The position numbers and the translations under genes were made by a program. From assembly GCA_017466625.1 (NCBI GenBank), contig JAFTTT010000047.1:1-45246 (forward strand): a stretch of 45,246 nt of DNA, given 5' to 3'. This document shows positions 14,217 through 24,162 of the stretch, in pieces; the first letter of the stretch is position 1, and every line of letters begins with the position of its first letter. The DNA is from Clostridia bacterium. GTDB lineage: Bacteria; Bacillota; Clostridia; Oscillospirales; CAG-272. The notes under the pieces were generated by a model. That model worked only from the letters and a program-made list of their open reading frames with translations. It did no database searches and was not told the DNA's origin.

Positions 14217-15460
14217 GTACAGTTTATGAAGCGGCAAAAAAACGCTACGCGGAATTCGGCATCGATACCGAAAAGGTAATGTCTGACCTTGCAAAAGCCG
14301 AGATATCGGTGCATTGCTGGCAGGGAGACGACGTCGGCGGCTTTGACAGTCCCGACGCGCTTTCGGGCGGCATTCAGGCAACGGGAAACTATCCGGGTAA
14401 GGCAAGAACGCCCGACGAGCTTATGGCGGATATCGACAAGGCGCTTTCCCTCGTCCCCGGCGCGCATAAGCTTAATCTTCACGCCTGCTACGCAATATTT
14501 GAGGACGGCGAATTTGCAGACAGAGACGCCCTCGAGCCCAAGCACTTCAAAAAATGGGTCGATTTTGCAAACGAAAGAGGTCTCGGTATCGACTTCAACC
14601 CGACCTTCTTCTCTCACCCCAAGGCGGCAGAATTTACGCTTTCCTCGCCCGACGAGGAGATAAGAAAATTCTGGGTGCGCCACGGCATCGCGTGTATAAG
14701 AATATCGGAATATTTTGCCGAAATGACGGGCAAGGTGTCGGTCATGAATATATGGATCCCCGACGGCTATAAGGATATTCCCGCTGATCGAATCGGCCCG
14801 CGTGCGCGCTTCAAGAAGTCGCTCGACGAGATCATCGGCTGCGGCTACGACAAGGAAAAGGTCTACGTCTGCCTTGAAAGCAAGGTGTTCGGCATCGGTC
14901 TTGAGTCCTATACGGTCGGCTCGGCTGAATTTACGCTCGGCTACGCGCAGGCGAACGGACTCGTACCGCTTATGGATAACGGTCACTACCACCCGACCGA
15001 GGTCGTGTCTGATAAGATATCGTCGCTTCTGCTTCTTAATAAGAAGCTCGCGCTCCATATAACGAGAAGCGTACGCTGGGACTCCGACCACGTCGTCCGT
15101 TACGACGACGAAACGAAGGAGATCGCAAAGGAGATCGTTGCAAGCGGAAGAATGGGTGACATCGCAATGGCACTCGACTTCTTCGACGCGTCGATAAACC
15201 GAATTGCCGCATGGGTCATCGGCATTCGCTCCTTCCGTAAGGCGCTCTTAAGCGCTATGCTGACGCCGCACGCGGCATTTACCGAGCTTCAGAACAAAGG
15301 CGAAATGACGAAGCTTATGATGCTCCAGGAGGAGATAAAGATGCTTCCCGTGGGCGCAGTTTGGGAAGAGTTCTGCCGACGCAATAACGTTCCGGCAGAC
15401 GCTTCATGGTTTTGCGAGATAGAAAAATACGAAAAGGAAGTCCTTTCAAAGAGGGGATGA
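14213..15460 (+). CDS. rhaA: L-rhamnose isomerase
   Basis: 415 residues, the usual length of RhaA, a metal-dependent isomerase converting L-rhamnose to L-rhamnulose. Seen: V-H-C-W-Q-G-D-D-V-G-G-F at about 33-44, the RhaA N-terminal hallmark; L-N-L-H-A-C-Y near 84-90; C-L-E-S-K-V-F near 221-227 with a metal-ligand Glu; D-N-G-H-Y-H-P-T-E near 257-265 with Asp and His ligands; and S-V-R-W-D-S-D-H-V near 287-295. It overlaps rhaB by four bases, consistent with translational coupling, and is followed by rhaD after 10 bases. Confidence 0.95.
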   Translation: MSTVYEAAKKRYAEFGIDTEKVMSDLAKAEISVHCWQGDDVGGFDSPDALSGGIQATGNYPGKARTPDELMADIDKALSLVPGAHKLNLHACYAIFEDGEFADRDALEPKHFKKWVDFANERGLGIDFNPTFFSHPKAAEFTLSSPDEEIRKFWVRHGIACIRISEYFAEMTGKVSVMNIWIPDGYKDIPADRIGPRARFKKSLDEIIGCGYDKEKVYVCLESKVFGIGLESYTVGSAEFTLGYAQANGLVPLMDNGHYHPTEVVSDKISSLLLLNKKLALHITRSVRWDSDHVVRYDDETKEIAKEIVASGRMGDIAMALDFFDASINRIAAWVIGIRSFRKALLSAMLTPHAAFTELQNKGEMTKLMMLQEEIKMLPVGAVWEEFCRRNNVPADASWFCEIEKYEKEVLSKRG

Positions 15461-15470
15461 GGATAAAGAT

Positions 15471-16286
15471 ATGAAAAACATTTTAGAAGCACCGTTTATT
15501 TGCGAAATGAGAAACACCACCGCCAATATGTACCGTCTCGGCTGGGACGAGCGCAACGGCGGAAACATAAGCTGTCTGCTCACCGAGGACGAGGTCGGAG
15601 AGTATCTTGACACCGATAAGGTGATAAGAACGATTCCGATCGGCTTCAAGGCAGACGAGCTCATCGGAAAATATTTCCTCGTAACGGGCACGGGAAAATA
15701 TTTCAAGAACGTTGACGGCGATCCCGAAAACAACCTCGGAATCATCCGTATAGCGAAGGACGGAGAGACGGCAGAGCTTCTTTGGGGCTATAAGGACGGC
15801 GGACGCTTCACGAGCGAGCTTCCCGCGCATCTTATGTCGCATATTGAGCGTCTCAAGGCGGATCCCGAAAACCGCATCGTAATGCACACTCACCCGACGA
15901 ATACCGTCGCCATGACCCATATCCATTCCCTTGACGATAAGGAGTTCACACGCACGATCTGGGGAACCTGCACCGAGTGTATAGTGGTATTCCCCGAGGG
16001 CATCGGCGTGCTTCCGTGGATGGTCTGCGGAAACAACGAGATAGGCGTTGCGACGGCTGAAAAGATGAAGGATTACCGCCTTGTCGTCTGGGCACAGCAC
16101 GGCATCTACGGCGCAGGCAAGACCTTCGACGAGACCTTCGGTCTTATCGAGACCGTCGAAAAGGGCGCAGAGCTTTATATGAAGTACGCGCTTTTCCCGA
16201 TCGTAAACAGAATCACCGACGACGACCTTCGCGCACTCGCGAAGCAGTTCGGACTCAATTACAGAACCGATTTTCTTGATGAATGA
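15471..16286 (+). CDS. rhaD: Rhamnulose-1-phosphate aldolase
   Basis: 271 residues, class II aldolase that cleaves L-rhamnulose 1-phosphate to dihydroxyacetone phosphate and L-lactaldehyde. Seen: R-N-G-G-N-I-S near 28-34; T-G-T-G-K-Y near 72-77; the predicted active-site Glu116 in S-E-L-P-A-H; zinc ligands His139 and His141 in M-H-T-H-P-T-N; and a later A-Q-H-G-I-Y-G-A-G segment that supplies the third His. The ribosome-binding site is GAGGATAAAG. It completes the rhamnose pathway genes; no lactaldehyde reductase or rhamnose transporter is next to it except possibly the convergent permease. Confidence 0.95.
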   Translation: MKNILEAPFICEMRNTTANMYRLGWDERNGGNISCLLTEDEVGEYLDTDKVIRTIPIGFKADELIGKYFLVTGTGKYFKNVDGDPENNLGIIRIAKDGETAELLWGYKDGGRFTSELPAHLMSHIERLKADPENRIVMHTHPTNTVAMTHIHSLDDKEFTRTIWGTCTECIVVFPEGIGVLPWMVCGNNEIGVATAEKMKDYRLVVWAQHGIYGAGKTFDETFGLIETVEKGAELYMKYALFPIVNRITDDDLRALAKQFGLNYRTDFLDE

Positions 16287-16288
16287 TT

Positions 16289-16319
16289 AAAAGCCATTCG
16301 CTACTGCGAATGGCTTTTT
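16289..16319. terminator. Intrinsic terminator after rhaD (also usable by the convergent gene)
   Basis: A perfect 13-bp stem (16289-16301 with 16306-16318), loop TACT, A and T flanked. It overlaps the last codon of the convergent small gene. Confidence 0.9.
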
Positions 16320-16609
16320 CTTTTATGTTCTTTGATTCCGCATTCAAGCGCAAGGCAGATCGGCCCGAGTGAAAACAGCATAAGAAAGGGAAGGACTGCG
16401 CGTTTAAGATACACGGGAAGCGACATTATGAAGGTCTTGGACGGTCTTTCCTTGCTGACGCCGTTGATGCTGTTATCGACGACGTTTTCGTCCTTTTCGA
16501 CGGTCAATTCGCGGTCTATGACCTTATCCTCGGTCAGATGCATGGCGTAAGTCGGCAAGGCGAGGGCGAAAATCAAAATAAAGGGGATAATAAGCTTAAT
16601 CATCTTCAT
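16301..16609 (-). CDS. Small membrane protein with signal peptide, unknown function
   Basis: 102 residues. Residues 1-22 form a signal peptide or anchor ending A-L-P-T-Y-A; an extracytoplasmic charged stretch follows; a second hydrophobic segment at about 68-90 and a basic tail (K-E-H-K-R-K) suggest a membrane-anchored protein. The ATG at 16609 has GGAGG nine bases upstream, inside the end of the permease gene, so the two overlap by 14 bases and are probably co-translated. No family is recognised. Confidence 0.6.
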   Translation of the reverse strand: MKMIKLIIPFILIFALALPTYAMHLTEDKVIDRELTVEKDENVVDNSINGVSKERPSKTFIMSLPVYLKRAVLPFLMLFSLGPICLALECGIKEHKRKSHSQ

Positions 16610-17672
16610 TTTCGTATACCTCCGTTTTCTCAGATCCGGTCAGAAACGGCATTTCAGCCGATATTACGATCATTATGAGCGAGGCGGAAACAAGAAGCAT
16701 CGAAATATCCTTGAAGCCGATGAAAAGCGAGAGCGTTTGACCGAGATATGAGGACGCCGACATTATGGCAAATGAAAACGCGGGATGCTTCGGCATAAGC
16801 CGGGTAAACGCCGTAACGGTCGGTGCAAGCGACATTGAAAGCAAGAACAGTCCGAGAAGCGAAAGCCGCTTGTCGTCGGAGCAGAAGAAGATGAGCAGCG
16901 TTCCTCCGAAGGCGGATGCGGCGACGGTCGTGACGCGCCCGATAAGGTCGGAAATGAATCCGCCGATGGCGCGTCCGAGCCCCATCATAAGGAGGAGCTG
17001 AAACTGCGTCTTGAAGTACACGTTCCAGGTGAAATGGAACGACGAAAATTCGTAGGAAAGGAATAGATACGCGAGGGGCAAAAACAGAAGAGAGAGATGC
17101 AAAAACGGCACTTTTTCGGCAGTTTTTTGCTCGTAAAACACCGTTTTCGTGCCGTTTTCGGGCGCATTTTCGTACTTATCCGAGGGTATCGCGAAAATCA
17201 TAAGCAGAGGCGCGAAGAAGTGACCCGCGAAGCCGGCGAAGCTCGCGCAGGCGATGCCGATACCGCTTCCGCCGAGAAGGAGCCCAATCTCGCGGCTTTT
17301 CCCTTGTGAGCGCGATAGGATAGACGAGGACGCGAATGCGTAAAAGCACGCGCTTCCGAGTCCGAGAAGCACGACCTTAAGATCTATCCCGAAATCGGTC
17401 GGCAGATAGTATCCGAGCACGGTGAGCAGCGCTGAAAGACGGACGCCCGTGTGCTTATTTTCGACCTTTTCGGCAAAAACGGAGAATAAGCTCATCATTC
17501 CGACTGATACTATGTTGAAAAGTATTATCAGCATAGATCTGCGGTCGTAGCTTATCTTATCCGAAAGATGGTCGAATATCACTGCGTGGCATACCGACGA
17601 GAGGCACAAGCTCATAAGAGCATACCGCAGAGCTATTGATGAATTTGACGTTTTCGGTTTGTATGCTTTCAT
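16596..17672 (-). CDS. Multi-pass permease, MFS-like
   Basis: 358 residues from the ATG at 17672, which has GAGGAGGT six bases upstream; an ATG at 17708 is upstream of the ribosome-binding site and would overlap the promoter. About ten hydrophobic helices are visible. The segment G-L-G-R-A-I-G-G-F-I-S-D-L-I-G-R near 245-260 looks like the MFS signature loop between helices (G-x-x-x-D-x-x-G-R type), so an MFS transporter is the best guess. The substrate is unknown; a rhamnose or peptide link is only suggested by location. It is followed by a small membrane-protein gene it overlaps. Confidence 0.7.
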   Translation of the reverse strand: MKAYKPKTSNSSIALRYALMSLCLSSVCHAVIFDHLSDKISYDRRSMLIILFNIVSVGMMSLFSVFAEKVENKHTGVRLSALLTVLGYYLPTDFGIDLKVVLLGLGSACFYAFASSSILSRSQGKSREIGLLLGGSGIGIACASFAGFAGHFFAPLLMIFAIPSDKYENAPENGTKTVFYEQKTAEKVPFLHLSLLFLPLAYLFLSYEFSSFHFTWNVYFKTQFQLLLMMGLGRAIGGFISDLIGRVTTVAASAFGGTLLIFFCSDDKRLSLLGLFLLSMSLAPTVTAFTRLMPKHPAFSFAIMSASSYLGQTLSLFIGFKDISMLLVSASLIMIVISAEMPFLTGSEKTEVYENEDD

Positions 17673-17699
17673 GCTCGACCTCCTCTTTTTGATAGGAAT

Positions 17700-17728
17700 A
17701 TTATACATAAACCGTTCGGTTTTGTCAA
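17700..17728 (-). promoter_or_regulatory. Perfect consensus promoter of the permease gene
   Basis: On the minus strand TTGACA (17728 down to 17723) and TATAAT (17705 down to 17700) are separated by 17 bp. Transcription should start about 20 bases before the ATG. Confidence 0.85.
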
Positions 17729-17787
17729 CACGGCGTATATATTGCGTAAATTTATATTATAAAGTTTATTAAGTTAATATAAAAGTG

Positions 17788-17816
17788 TTGAAAATGCGGG
17801 GAAATTGGTGTATAAT
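17788..17816 (+). promoter_or_regulatory. Promoter of upp
   Basis: A -35 TTGAAA (17788-17793) and -10 TATAAT (17811-17816) with 17-bp spacing. The leader is short, about 28 bases, leaving no room for a riboswitch. Confidence 0.8.
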
Positions 17817-17827
17817 CAAGAAGATAA

Positions 17828-18480
<653 letters not shown>

Positions 18481-18481
<1 letters not shown>

Positions 18482-18966
18482 TGACTGAATATAACCTTTC
18501 CGAAAGGGTCGTTTCGGCTCTTGCGGACAAGTCCCTTACGGTATTTACCGCCGAATCCTGCACGGGCGGGCTCGTATCAAAGATGCTGACCGACGTTTCG
18601 GGCGCATCGAGCGTCGTCCTCGGCGGAGTCGTATCGTACACGAATGAGATCAAAAAAGCGCTTCTCGGTGTAAAGACGGAGACGCTTGACACATATACTG
18701 CCGTATCGGAGCAGTGCTGCTACGAGATGGCAGAGGGCGCAAGACGCGTGTCGGGGGCTGACATCGGACTGTCGACGACCGGCTACGCGAGCGGCGGAGA
18801 GGGAGTCCCCTCCGATATGACGGGTGTCGTTTACGTCGGTATTTCCGACAAGTACGGCACGTCGGTTTTGAGATTGCAGCTTGACGGAACGCGCGACGAA
18901 GTGAGACGCGGAGCCGCCTGTGAGCTGCTCGAAACGCTTCTTTACCGCATCGAAGCTTACGAGTGA
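18481..18966 (+). CDS. CinA C-terminal domain protein (nicotinamide-nucleotide amidase type)
   Basis: 161 residues from the ATG at 18481, which overlaps the upp TGA by one base; a GTG at 18478 is also possible. It contains only the CinA C-terminal domain: A-E-S-C-T-G-G-L at about 24-31, G-G-V-V-S-Y-T-N-E-I-K near 48-58, and T-G-Y-A-S-G near 99-104 with a G-x-V-Y-V-G strand after it. Stand-alone forms such as E. coli PncC deamidate nicotinamide mononucleotide. Full CinA has an extra N-terminal molybdopterin-binding domain that is absent here. Confidence 0.88.
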
Positions 18967-19070
18967 CCGAATCCGTTGCGTTCGGAAAACCCCGAAGATC
19001 TGACGGCGGTGAAATAACTGCAACATCAATATTAAAATCGGTCGTATGACCTATGTATCAGGTAGAAAAA

Positions 19071-21323
19071 ATGAAAGAATTATTTAAGAAAAACGGCACC
19101 CCAACAAAGAAGGAGTATATACGCAACCTTGCCTTAATGCTCCTGTTTTTCCCTATTGCCGTTTTTTATCTTGAAATGGTCGTCCGTCTTCGTACGATAG
19201 GCGCGCCGACGAGGATCGAGCTTACGAATATTTTCTTCTTCTCGTTCTCGTTCGGAGCATTTATATCTTTTATCCTGTCGTTTATCAAGAATCGGACCGC
19301 GCTTCGCATAACGGCGATCGTTCTGACCGTCGTTCTCGCGCTCGTTCTCGGCTCGCAGATGATATACTTCCAGATATTCAGAGTATATTACAGTCTTGAA
19401 AGCACGTCGATGGCGGGCGAAGCAATAACCGATTTCAGCACCGTAATGTGGAACACCATCGGAAACAACTTCTTCTATATTCTGCTTCTTGCCGTTCCGA
19501 CGATACTCATGGCGGTGTTCAGCGGAGTCCTTTCGAATTACCCCGCAAAGCGCCTGCCGCCCATACTTAACTATTTCTGTGCGTCGGTAATGGCGTTCTC
19601 CTTTATCTGCGGAGCGGTGTCGGTCGCAAGCGACAATGGCGATTACGGCTCGCTTCATTACTACAAGTACCACGATTCGACCGAGAGCGCAAACAAGCTC
19701 GGACTTCTCACCTCGACGCGTATCGCGCTCCAGGGATATCTTTTCGGCGAGCTTGAGGAAAAGGTCGTCGTTGAATCGGGAATGAACGATATCCATAATC
19801 CCTTTGAAAGCGATGGAGACGGAACGACGGGCCCCGACGGAACGACGCCCCCTGACGGAACTACGAATCCGGGAGGAACGACAAACCCCGGCGGAACCAC
19901 CGAACCCGGCGGAACCACGAACCCGGGAGATACCACTGAACCCGGCGGTACCACAACTCCTCCGCAAATTGACTACGGCTACAACATTATCGAGGGACTC
20001 GATTTTTCACATTCGAGCGGAAAGATAGGCCAGCTTAACGAGTATTTTACCGCGCTTACTCCCACGAAGAAGAATCAGTACACGGGAATGTTTGAAGGAT
20101 ATAATCTTATATTCCTTACCCTCGAGGGCTTCTCGCATCACGTTATAGATCAGCGGCTCACGCCGACCCTTTACATGATGGCGAACGAGGGCTTCGTTTT
20201 CGAGAATTTCTACAACGGCACCTGGGGCGGCTCGACCTCAACGGGCGAGTACGCGAACCTCACGGGCAATTTCTACAACAGCACCGACTGTATGCAGAAG
20301 CTTCTTCCGAAGACCTATCAGCCCTTCGTTCTCGGAAATCAGTTCAAGAAGCTCGGTTATACGACCAAGGCGTACCACGCATGGACCTACACCTACTATA
20401 ACCGCGACGAATCGCATCCGAAGCTCGGCTACGAGTGGATAGCGTATAATAAAAACAAAGTCAGCGGCTATTCGGGACTTGAGAATTTCACGTTTGATGA
20501 CGGAACGAAGATGAAGTTCCCCTGGGTGCCGTCCGACCACGATACCGCAAGAATAACGATCAACGACTTTGTTGATAAGGAACCGTTCCACGTTTACTAT
20601 ATGACGATAAGCGGTCATACAAATTATAACTGGACGGGAAACGCAATGTGCAAGAAGCACAAGTCGTTTATCAACAGCTACTGCCAGCAGTACGGTCTTG
20701 ACTACTCGGAAAAGGTAAAGGCGTATCTTGCCTGCCAGTACGAGGTCGAGCTTATGTTGACTGAGCTTGTAAACGGTCTCCGCGATGCGGGAGTTCTTGA
20801 CAGAACCGTCTTTGCAATGGGCGCAGACCACTATCCTTACGGAATGTACGACGATAAGGAAGGCAACAAGTATCTGGCGGAGCTTTACGGCCTTCCCGAA
20901 AGCGGTATAAACGGAAACTTCGAGCTTTACAGAAACGCGTTCATTATCTGGAACTCCGCAATGAAGGAGCCGATAAAGATCGACACTCCCTGCTCGGCTA
21001 TCGACATTCTGCCGACGCTTTCCAACCTCTTCGGTCTCGAATACGATTCGCGTCTTATGGCGGGAACCGACGTTCTTTCGGGCGAAGAGCCGATAGTTAT
21101 ACTGAACTTCGACAAGGGAGCCGGCTCCTGGAACTGGCTGACCAGATACGGTACCTATAAGACCTCAACGAAGAAATTTACCCCCGCAGAGGGCTTCAGC
21201 GCGACCGATGACGAGATAGCGGCTTACGTCAAGAGCGTAAATCAGCTCGTTTCGGCAAAGAGAAAATACACCTTCTACGTAATAGAAAACGACTATTACT
21301 CATACGTATTCGGAAAGAAATAG
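19071..21323 (+). CDS. LtaS-like sulfatase-fold membrane enzyme with Thr/Pro/Gly linker
   Basis: 750 residues from the ATG at 19071, which has AGGT seven bases upstream; an ATG at 19053 is an alternative with no site. Five or so N-terminal membrane helices (to about 190) are followed by an extracytoplasmic part. Residues about 249-298 are a low-complexity G-G-T-T-x-P linker. The sulfatase/alkaline-phosphatase-fold domain follows: L-I-F-L-T-L-E-G-F with metal ligand Glu352; G-G-S-T-S-T-G-E-Y with candidate nucleophile Thr389; S-G-H-T-N-Y; and G-A-D-H-Y-P-Y, another metal pair. This is the order of lipoteichoic-acid synthase and related phosphoglycerol transferases. The exact polymer made is not known. 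Confidence 0.85.
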   Translation: MKELFKKNGTPTKKEYIRNLALMLLFFPIAVFYLEMVVRLRTIGAPTRIELTNIFFFSFSFGAFISFILSFIKNRTALRITAIVLTVVLALVLGSQMIYFQIFRVYYSLESTSMAGEAITDFSTVMWNTIGNNFFYILLLAVPTILMAVFSGVLSNYPAKRLPPILNYFCASVMAFSFICGAVSVASDNGDYGSLHYYKYHDSTESANKLGLLTSTRIALQGYLFGELEEKVVVESGMNDIHNPFESDGDGTTGPDGTTPPDGTTNPGGTTNPGGTTEPGGTTNPGDTTEPGGTTTPPQIDYGYNIIEGLDFSHSSGKIGQLNEYFTALTPTKKNQYTGMFEGYNLIFLTLEGFSHHVIDQRLTPTLYMMANEGFVFENFYNGTWGGSTSTGEYANLTGNFYNSTDCMQKLLPKTYQPFVLGNQFKKLGYTTKAYHAWTYTYYNRDESHPKLGYEWIAYNKNKVSGYSGLENFTFDDGTKMKFPWVPSDHDTARITINDFVDKEPFHVYYMTISGHTNYNWTGNAMCKKHKSFINSYCQQYGLDYSEKVKAYLACQYEVELMLTELVNGLRDAGVLDRTVFAMGADHYPYGMYDDKEGNKYLAELYGLPESGINGNFELYRNAFIIWNSAMKEPIKIDTPCSAIDILPTLSNLFGLEYDSRLMAGTDVLSGEEPIVILNFDKGAGSWNWLTRYGTYKTSTKKFTPAEGFSATDDEIAAYVKSVNQLVSAKRKYTFYVIENDYYSYVFGKK
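19821..19964 (+). repeat. In-frame short tandem repeat coding for Gly-Thr-Thr-x-Pro units
   Basis: About nine imperfect copies of a 15-bp unit encode G-T-T-[NEPT]-P-G-type pentapeptides between the membrane and catalytic domains of the LtaS-like gene. Base-level variation between copies keeps the reading frame. Confidence 0.85.
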
Positions 21324-21327
21324 TAAA

Positions 21328-22098
21328 ATGAAAACAGTAATCAAGGTAGGAACGTCGACCGTCGCTCACGACGGCGGTCGGCTTAACATCAGACGCGTCG
21401 AGGAGCTTTGCAAGGTCCTTTCCGATCTTAAGAACGCAGGACACGAGGTCATTCTCGTTTCGTCGGGCGCTATCGGAATGGGCGTCGGAAAGCTTGGGCT
21501 CAGTAAACGTCCGACCGATATGCCGACAAAGCAGGCGGCTGCTGCTGTCGGTCAGTGCGAGCTTATGTATACCTACGACCGTCTCTTTTCGGAGTATAAC
21601 CACACCGTCGCGCAGATACTTCTGACCGCGTCGGACGTTAAGAACGAGCATCGTCACGAGAATTTCAAGAACACCCTTAACCGTCTTATCGAGCTCGGCG
21701 TTCTTCCCGTTATAAACGAGAACGACACGATAGCGACCGAGGAGATCGCGGTCGGTGATAACGATACGCTTGCGGCTATCGTTGCCGAAAGTGCCGACGC
21801 CGATCTGCTCGTTCTTCTCTCGGATATCGACGGGCTTTATACCTCCGACCCACACAAGGATGAGAGTGCCGTGCTTATTCCGACGGTCAGCGAGCTGACC
21901 GAGGAAATACTCGCTCTCGGCGGTGAAAAGGGAAGCGATCTCGGCACGGGCGGAATGAAAACGAAGCTTTCTGCCGCAGTTATCGCGACCGAGGCGGGAT
22001 GCGATATGATAATTGCAAACGGCGCAGATCCGAAGATACTTTACGATATCTTCGACAACAAGAGCGTAGGAACGAGATTTTTGGGCAAGAAGAAATGA
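21328..22098 (+). CDS. proB: Glutamate 5-kinase
   Basis: 256 residues. It catalyses ATP-dependent phosphorylation of glutamate, the first step of proline synthesis. Seen: V-I-K-V-G-T-S-T-V at about 4-12, V-S-S-G-A-I-G-M-G near 45-53, V-I-N-E-N-D-T near 133-139, D-N-D-T-L-A-A near 148-154, L-L-S-D-I-D-G-L-Y near 172-180, and G-T-G-G-M-K-T-K near 214-221, all amino-acid-kinase motifs. The C-terminal PUA domain of longer forms is missing, as in many clostridia. It starts 5 bases after the upstream gene; the proA start overlaps its stop (ATGA). Confidence 0.95.
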   Translation: MKTVIKVGTSTVAHDGGRLNIRRVEELCKVLSDLKNAGHEVILVSSGAIGMGVGKLGLSKRPTDMPTKQAAAAVGQCELMYTYDRLFSEYNHTVAQILLTASDVKNEHRHENFKNTLNRLIELGVLPVINENDTIATEEIAVGDNDTLAAIVAESADADLLVLLSDIDGLYTSDPHKDESAVLIPTVSELTEEILALGGEKGSDLGTGGMKTKLSAAVIATEAGCDMIIANGADPKILYDIFDNKSVGTRFLGKKK

Positions 22099-23354
22099 CC
22101 ACGAAAGAAATACTTATAAAAGCAAAAAACGCGAAAAACGAGCTTCTTCTCCTTTCAACGGAGGAGAAAAACAAGGCGCTTGACGCTATGGCGCAGGCGA
22201 TACTCGAAAATGAAGACGAGATCCTGCGTGAAAACGCGCTCGACCTTGACGCGGCAAGAGGGGTCATCTCCGACGTTATGCTTGACCGTCTTGCGCTAGA
22301 TCACAAGCGGGTGAGCGATATGGCGAAGGGCGTTACGGCGCTTATTGCGCTTCCCGATCCCGTCGGGCGCGTAATATCGGAGCATACGCTTGAAAACGGA
22401 CTGACGGTGAAAAAGACGTCGGTGCCGATGGGCGTAATTGCGATAATCTACGAGAGCCGTCCGAACGTTACCTCCGATGCGGCGGCGCTGTGCCTTAAGA
22501 GCGGAAACGTCGCGGTCCTCCGCGGCGGCAAGGAGGCGTTCAGAACCTCTTACGCTATCGTTCGTGCGATGAAAAAGGGGCTTGAGGCCGTTGGAATGAA
22601 CCCCGATCTTATCAATATCGTTACCGATACGACAAGAGAAAGTGCAAACGAGCTTATGACCGCGGTCGGCTACGTAGATCTTCTCATTCCGAGAGGCGGC
22701 AAGGGACTTATACGTGCTTGCACCGAGAATGCGACCGTGCCGTGTATTGAAACGGGAACGGGAATTTGCCATATATTCGTCGACGAGTTGGCTGACCTTG
22801 ACAAGGCGCTGACGATAATCGAAAACGCAAAGACACAGCGTCCTTCGGTATGTAACGCCGAGGAGGTGTTGCTCGTTCACGAGGACGTAGCAGGGGAATT
22901 TTTGCCGAAGCTGAAGGAGCTTCTTGTCGACGGACGCAAGGCAGAGGGAAAGCCCCCCGTCGAGCTTCGTCTTGATAGCAAGGCGGCGAAGATAATTGAC
23001 GGCGTGCCTGCTCGTGATACCGATTTTGACACGGAGTTTCTTGACTATATTCTCGCAGTTAAGGTCGTTTCGGGAGTTAAGGAAGCGGTAGAGCATATCA
23101 CGCTCCACTCGACTCATCACAGCGACGGTATAGTTACCGAAAACGAAAACAACGCGCTTTATTTTACGACGGTCGTCGATTCGGCGGCGGTGTACGTTAA
23201 CGCGTCGACGCGCTTTACCGACGGCGGACAGTTCGGGCTCGGCTGTGAGATGGGAATTTCAACCCAGCGCCTTCACGCAAGAGGTCCGATGGGTCTTAAC
23301 GAGCTGAACACATATAAATATATTATTACGGGTAACGGACAAGTAAGAAAGTAA
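22095..23354 (+). CDS. proA: Glutamate-5-semialdehyde dehydrogenase (gamma-glutamyl phosphate reductase)
   Basis: 419 residues from the ATG at 22095, overlapping proB by 4 bases. It reduces gamma-glutamyl phosphate with NADPH. The aldehyde-dehydrogenase fold shows [16 protein letters not shown] near 112-127, L-R-G-G-K-E-A near 145-151, I-P-R-G-G-K-G-L near 203-210, and the catalytic Cys region [10 protein letters not shown] with Cys about 253. The C terminus has the [12 protein letters not shown] motif typical of ProA. The family's usual length is about 415. Confidence 0.96.
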   Translation: MTTKEILIKAKNAKNELLLLSTEEKNKALDAMAQAILENEDEILRENALDLDAARGVISDVMLDRLALDHKRVSDMAKGVTALIALPDPVGRVISEHTLENGLTVKKTSVPMGVIAIIYESRPNVTSDAAALCLKSGNVAVLRGGKEAFRTSYAIVRAMKKGLEAVGMNPDLINIVTDTTRESANELMTAVGYVDLLIPRGGKGLIRACTENATVPCIETGTGICHIFVDELADLDKALTIIENAKTQRPSVCNAEEVLLVHEDVAGEFLPKLKELLVDGRKAEGKPPVELRLDSKAAKIIDGVPARDTDFDTEFLDYILAVKVVSGVKEAVEHITLHSTHHSDGIVTENENNALYFTTVVDSAAVYVNASTRFTDGGQFGLGCEMGISTQRLHARGPMGLNELNTYKYIITGNGQVRK

Positions 23355-23355
23355 T

Positions 23356-24153
23356 ATGAGAATTGGATTTATCGGTTGCGGAAATATGGGCTCGGCGCTC
23401 GCGCGCTCGGTCATGAAGAGCGTTTCCGCGTTTCACATTGTAATAAATGACGTAAACAAGGAAAAGGTCGACGCGTTCTGCTCCGAAACGGGAGCGATGT
23501 TCGGCGACCTTGACGAGATCGCCTCGGACTGTAAGTACATATTTATTGCGGTTAAGCCGCAGATGCTCGCCGCTCTTGCGTCTGAGCTCCGTCCGATGCT
23601 TGCGGAAAGAAGGGACGGATTTGTCCTCGTTTCGATGGCGGCGGGAGTTACTACGTCGCGCCTAACTGAGCTTTTCGGAAGCTGTCCGACGGTAAGAATA
23701 ATGCCGAATCTGCCCGTTTCCGTAGGAGAGGGTGTCGTTCTTTATACCGCGACGGAGGGCGTGACCAAGGCAGACCTTGACGGATTTCTTGACATGATGA
23801 AAAACGCCGGTACTCTTATGCGCCTTGACGAAAAGCTTATCGACGCGGGAACGTCGGTCTCGGGCTGCGGACCTGCCTTCGTTTGCCGGGTCATTGAAGC
23901 GCTCGCGCGCGGCGGTGAAAAGTGCGGGCTTTCCTACGAGGACGCGCTCGTTATGGCGGAGCATACGCTCATCGGAACGGCAAAAATGCTTGCCGAGACG
24001 AAGGGCGATCCGATCGTTCTTTGCCGCGCCGTTTGCTCGCCCGGCGGAAGCACCATCGAGGGAGTGAAAACGCTCGAGAACGGCGGTGTTGACCGTCTGT
24101 TCGGTGACGCGGTCGAGGCGTCATACAAGAGAAACATCGAGCTTGGAAAATAA
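23356..24153 (+). CDS. proC: Pyrroline-5-carboxylate reductase
   Basis: 265 residues, usual length. It reduces pyrroline-5-carboxylate to proline. The N-terminal Rossmann motif is I-G-F-I-G-C-G-N-M-G at about 3-12, with A-V-K-P-Q at about 64-68 and R-I-M-P-N-L-P at about 114-120. The C-terminal domain holds S-G-C-G-P-A-F-V near 169-176 and S-P-G-G-S-T-I-E-G near 228-236, the ProC signature. It begins two bases after the proA stop. With proB and proA it gives a complete proline operon in one transcript. Confidence 0.96.
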   Translation: MRIGFIGCGNMGSALARSVMKSVSAFHIVINDVNKEKVDAFCSETGAMFGDLDEIASDCKYIFIAVKPQMLAALASELRPMLAERRDGFVLVSMAAGVTTSRLTELFGSCPTVRIMPNLPVSVGEGVVLYTATEGVTKADLDGFLDMMKNAGTLMRLDEKLIDAGTSVSGCGPAFVCRVIEALARGGEKCGLSYEDALVMAEHTLIGTAKMLAETKGDPIVLCRAVCSPGGSTIEGVKTLENGGVDRLFGDAVEASYKRNIELGK

Positions 24154-24162
24154 GAGGTATAA

